Positions 62,387 through 64,000 of a stretch of 64,000 nucleotides of DNA are shown piece by piece. Location of the stretch: positions 1-64,000 of the forward strand of contig JAQGJU010000004.1 in assembly GCA_028290465.1 (NCBI GenBank). Reading direction: 5' to 3'. The stretch's first letter is position 1. Every line of letters begins with the position of its first letter. The notes beneath the pieces are model-generated. The model searched no databases and had not been told where the DNA came from. It saw nothing but the letters and a program-made list of their open reading frames with translations. Source of the DNA: Xanthobacteraceae bacterium (GTDB lineage Bacteria > Pseudomonadota > Alphaproteobacteria > Rhizobiales > Xanthobacteraceae). A program made the translations under genes and the position numbers.

Positions 62387-62433
62387 AGCATGATCTTATC
62401 CGAAAACCGGTATCCACTTTTCGGGATCATGCT
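62387..62433. repeat. 47-bp rhizobial palindromic repeat
   Basis: AGCATGATC at the left end and GATCATGCT at the right end are perfect inverses. Inside, CCGAAAACCGG and CCACTTTTCGG continue the dyad with mismatches. This AGCATGATC-CCGAAAA-CCGGTTTTCGG-GATCATGCT type is one of the commonest intergenic repeats in Hyphomicrobiales (RIME-like). It lies between the pterin dehydratase gene and fhcB and could form a stable RNA hairpin there. Confidence 0.85.
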
Positions 62434-62486
62434 TGAGGCGTTGCAGCGCAGCATCGCGGATAAACCGCATGCGTTAGGGGAGGAAG

Positions 62487-63620
62487 ATGGATCGCGGCGG
62501 GATCGATCATGCGGGCGTCGGCCGCGCTTGGATCGACGGCAGGCCGGCAACGCTTGACGCCGCGGCCGCGGAAGCCGGTCGTCTGCTGGCCGACAGCCGC
62601 CTGCCGGTGATTGCCGGTCTCGGCACTGATGTGGCGGGGGCGCGCGCGGCTATCGCATTGGCAGAGCGCCTCGGCGGCGCGGTCGATCACATGCATGCCG
62701 GCCAGTTGCTGCGCGATCTCGATATAGTGCGCGAAGCCCGTGTAATGCTGACCACGCCCAACGAGGCGCGGGTACGGGCCGATACCGTTCTTCTGGTCGG
62801 ACCGGATCTTTCGGTCGCATGGCCGGATTTGGCGCCGCGCCTGCTGGATGCGCCGATGGGCCACGAAGTGGTCGATGGCGCACGTCACGTGTTTGCGCTG
62901 TGTCCTGGCCGTAGCCCGGTGAAACGGGCGAGGGAGACCATCGAAGCCATCGGCCGCAATGCGGGCGAATTGCCCGATGTATTGGCCGCGTTGCGCGCGA
63001 GGCTTGCTGGGCGTCCGGTCGGCAAGCTATCTGTTTCGGCCAAGCGTCTCGACGCGCTGGCCACGGCCTTGCAGGCCGCGCGCTTCGGCGTCGTCGTCTG
63101 GTCGAGCGCCAGCCTCGACGCACTGAGCATCGAGATGCTGTGCGGTCTTGTGGCCGATCTCAATGCGCGGACGCGGTTTTCGGGTCTGCCGTTGGCGCCG
63201 GCCGACAATGCGGCCGGCGTGTTGCAGGTCTGTGGCTGGATGACCGGATTTCCAATGCGAACCGGATTCGGTCGTGGATCGTCCGAGCACGATCCGTGGC
63301 GGTTCGATGCCGTGCGTATGGTTGAAAGCGGCGAGGCGGATTGCGCGCTATGGATTTCGGCTTACCGGAGCGCGCCGCCGCCGTGGACGCGCAAGCTGCC
63401 GACCATTGTGCTCGGCGCGGTAGATGTAGATGCCAGCAACGCTTCGCACGTTCACATCGCGGTCGGTCGGCCGAGTATCGATCACGATGCGGTCGAATAC
63501 CTCGCGGCGACCGGCACGCTGGCGGCCATTGTGGCCTCGAAAAAAAATGACTCACTTTCGGTCGCCGACGCGATCGGACGGATTGCCGCGCATCTGCGGC
63601 CGGACGACAGGCCATGCTGA
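62487..63620 (+). CDS. fhcB: formyltransferase/hydrolase complex subunit B (FwdB-like)
   Basis: FhcB is part of the complex that moves formyl from H4MPT to methanofuran and hydrolyses it to formate. The 377-residue protein resembles formylmethanofuran dehydrogenase subunit B: GRAWIDGRPATLDAAAAEAGRLLADSRLPVIAGLGTDVAGARAAIALAERLGGAVDHMHA, GRSPVKRARETIEAIGR, VLQVCGWMTGFPMRTGFGRGSSEHDPWRFDAVRMVESGEADCALWISAY. No N-terminal [4Fe-4S] cysteines or metal-pterin Cys are evident, as known for bacterial FhcB. It overlaps fhcA by 7 bp. Confidence 0.92.
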   Translation: MDRGGIDHAGVGRAWIDGRPATLDAAAAEAGRLLADSRLPVIAGLGTDVAGARAAIALAERLGGAVDHMHAGQLLRDLDIVREARVMLTTPNEARVRADTVLLVGPDLSVAWPDLAPRLLDAPMGHEVVDGARHVFALCPGRSPVKRARETIEAIGRNAGELPDVLAALRARLAGRPVGKLSVSAKRLDALATALQAARFGVVVWSSASLDALSIEMLCGLVADLNARTRFSGLPLAPADNAAGVLQVCGWMTGFPMRTGFGRGSSEHDPWRFDAVRMVESGEADCALWISAYRSAPPPWTRKLPTIVLGAVDVDASNASHVHIAVGRPSIDHDAVEYLAATGTLAAIVASKKNDSLSVADAIGRIAAHLRPDDRPC

Positions 63621-64000
63621 CGTGCATCCAGAGCGGCCGCGTGATAGATCCGGCCAACCGGCGGGACGAAGTCGGCGACGTTTGGATGCACGACGGGCGC
63701 ATCGTCGATGCGCCGCAAGGCGCCAAGGCCGATCAGACCTTTGACGCCACCGGCAAGATCGTGATGGCAGGCGCCATCGACATCCATTCGCACATCGCCG
63801 GCGCCAACGAGAACATGGGCCGTCTGATGCGGCCGGAGATGCATCATCCCGGTCACGAAGCCGCACCGGTGCCGTTTCCGTTCTCGGACGCGGTGTCGTC
63901 GACCTTCGCGACCGGATGCCGCTATGCCGAGATGGGCTTCACGTTCGTGGTCGAGCCCGCGGTGGCGCCGCGTCAGGCGTTGCAGGCGCATCTGGAACTC
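63614..64000 (+). CDS. fhcA: formyltransferase/hydrolase complex subunit A, 5' part only
   Basis: FhcA is the amidohydrolase subunit that hydrolyses N-formylmethanofuran to formate. The 129 codons present start MLTCIQSGRVIDPANRRDEVGDVWMHDGRIV. They contain the metal-binding DIHSHIAG (His58 and His60), ENMGRLMRPEMHHPG and GCRYAEMGFTFVVEPAVAP, diagnostic of the FwdA/FhcA family. The frame is open to the window end. The ATG lies inside the fhcB stop region (ATGCTGA), indicating translational coupling. fhcD and fhcC are expected further on. Confidence 0.94.
   Translation, partial: MLTCIQSGRVIDPANRRDEVGDVWMHDGRIVDAPQGAKADQTFDATGKIVMAGAIDIHSHIAGANENMGRLMRPEMHHPGHEAAPVPFPFSDAVSSTFATGCRYAEMGFTFVVEPAVAPRQALQAHLEL

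Overview
The window reads as a piece of chromosome from a high-GC alphaproteobacterium of the order Hyphomicrobiales (Rhizobiales), probably near the Xanthobacteraceae/Bradyrhizobiaceae. Four things point there: the housekeeping order thyA-folA-hflK-hflC-DUF2065-degP-serB/miaA-ilvB-ilvN-ilvC-leuA; amino-acid leader peptides in front of leuA and ilvB; palindromic intergenic repeats of rhizobial type; and a bacterial tetrahydromethanopterin (H4MPT) C1 gene cluster, which implies methylotrophy or at least formaldehyde/formate oxidation. No rRNA, tRNA, CRISPR array, intact insertion sequence or prophage was recognised.

Layout. 1-0.8 kb: 5' part of leuA with a leucine leader peptide. 1-5.2 kb: small secreted protein, ppk2, DUF2314 protein, NUDIX hydrolase, pdxY, unknown protein. 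5.3-8.2 kb: SsuA/TauA-type ABC importer. 8.3-11.8 kb: tandem pair of LtaS-like membrane phosphatase-superfamily proteins. 12-14.3 kb: OpuC-like osmoprotectant importer with a fused permease/binding protein. 14.4-19 kb: NTF2-like protein, then the ilvB-ilvN-(small membrane protein)-ilvC block with a branched-chain leader peptide. 19.2-24.2 kb: miaA and serB, whose start codons are 7 bp apart, two secreted proteins, degP and DUF2065. 24.2-29.8 kb: hflCK, folA, a membrane alpha/beta hydrolase, thyA. 30-35 kb: a Yip1-signal peptidase I fusion and a tripartite tricarboxylate transporter (TctC, TctA, TctB). 35-40.7 kb: an accessory zone with a short DksA/TraR protein, a Cys-rich secreted protein, two orphan solute-binding-type proteins, an LprI-like protein, a broken fic gene, an M15-type peptidase-like gene and repeats. 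40.7-43.1 kb: fliK-flgD. 43.4-45.3 kb: mnmA and pmtA. 45.4-48.7 kb: a KaiC-like ATPase translationally coupled to a hybrid histidine kinase.

48.8-64 kb is the most distinctive part. A TonB-dependent receptor lies downstream of a NarX/NarL-type two-component system, and the kinase gene is itself coupled by a 4-bp overlap to an MfnF-like cofactor-biosynthesis gene. Around them is the H4MPT/methanofuran pathway. Fae captures formaldehyde, MtdB oxidises methylene-H4MPT, Mch converts methenyl- to formyl-H4MPT, and FhcB/FhcA (the latter cut by the window end) belong to the formyltransferase/hydrolase complex that releases formate. Cofactor-building genes are interleaved: RFAP synthase, a RimK-like ligase, a second ATP-grasp protein, a CitG-like protein, a HisA-like TIM barrel and a pterin carbinolamine dehydratase homologue.

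The arrangement suggests one regulatory and physiological module in which a sensed signal and an outer-membrane import function (possibly lanthanide or another metal chelate for methanol oxidation) are wired to C1 cofactor synthesis. That link is inferred from gene order and coupling only.
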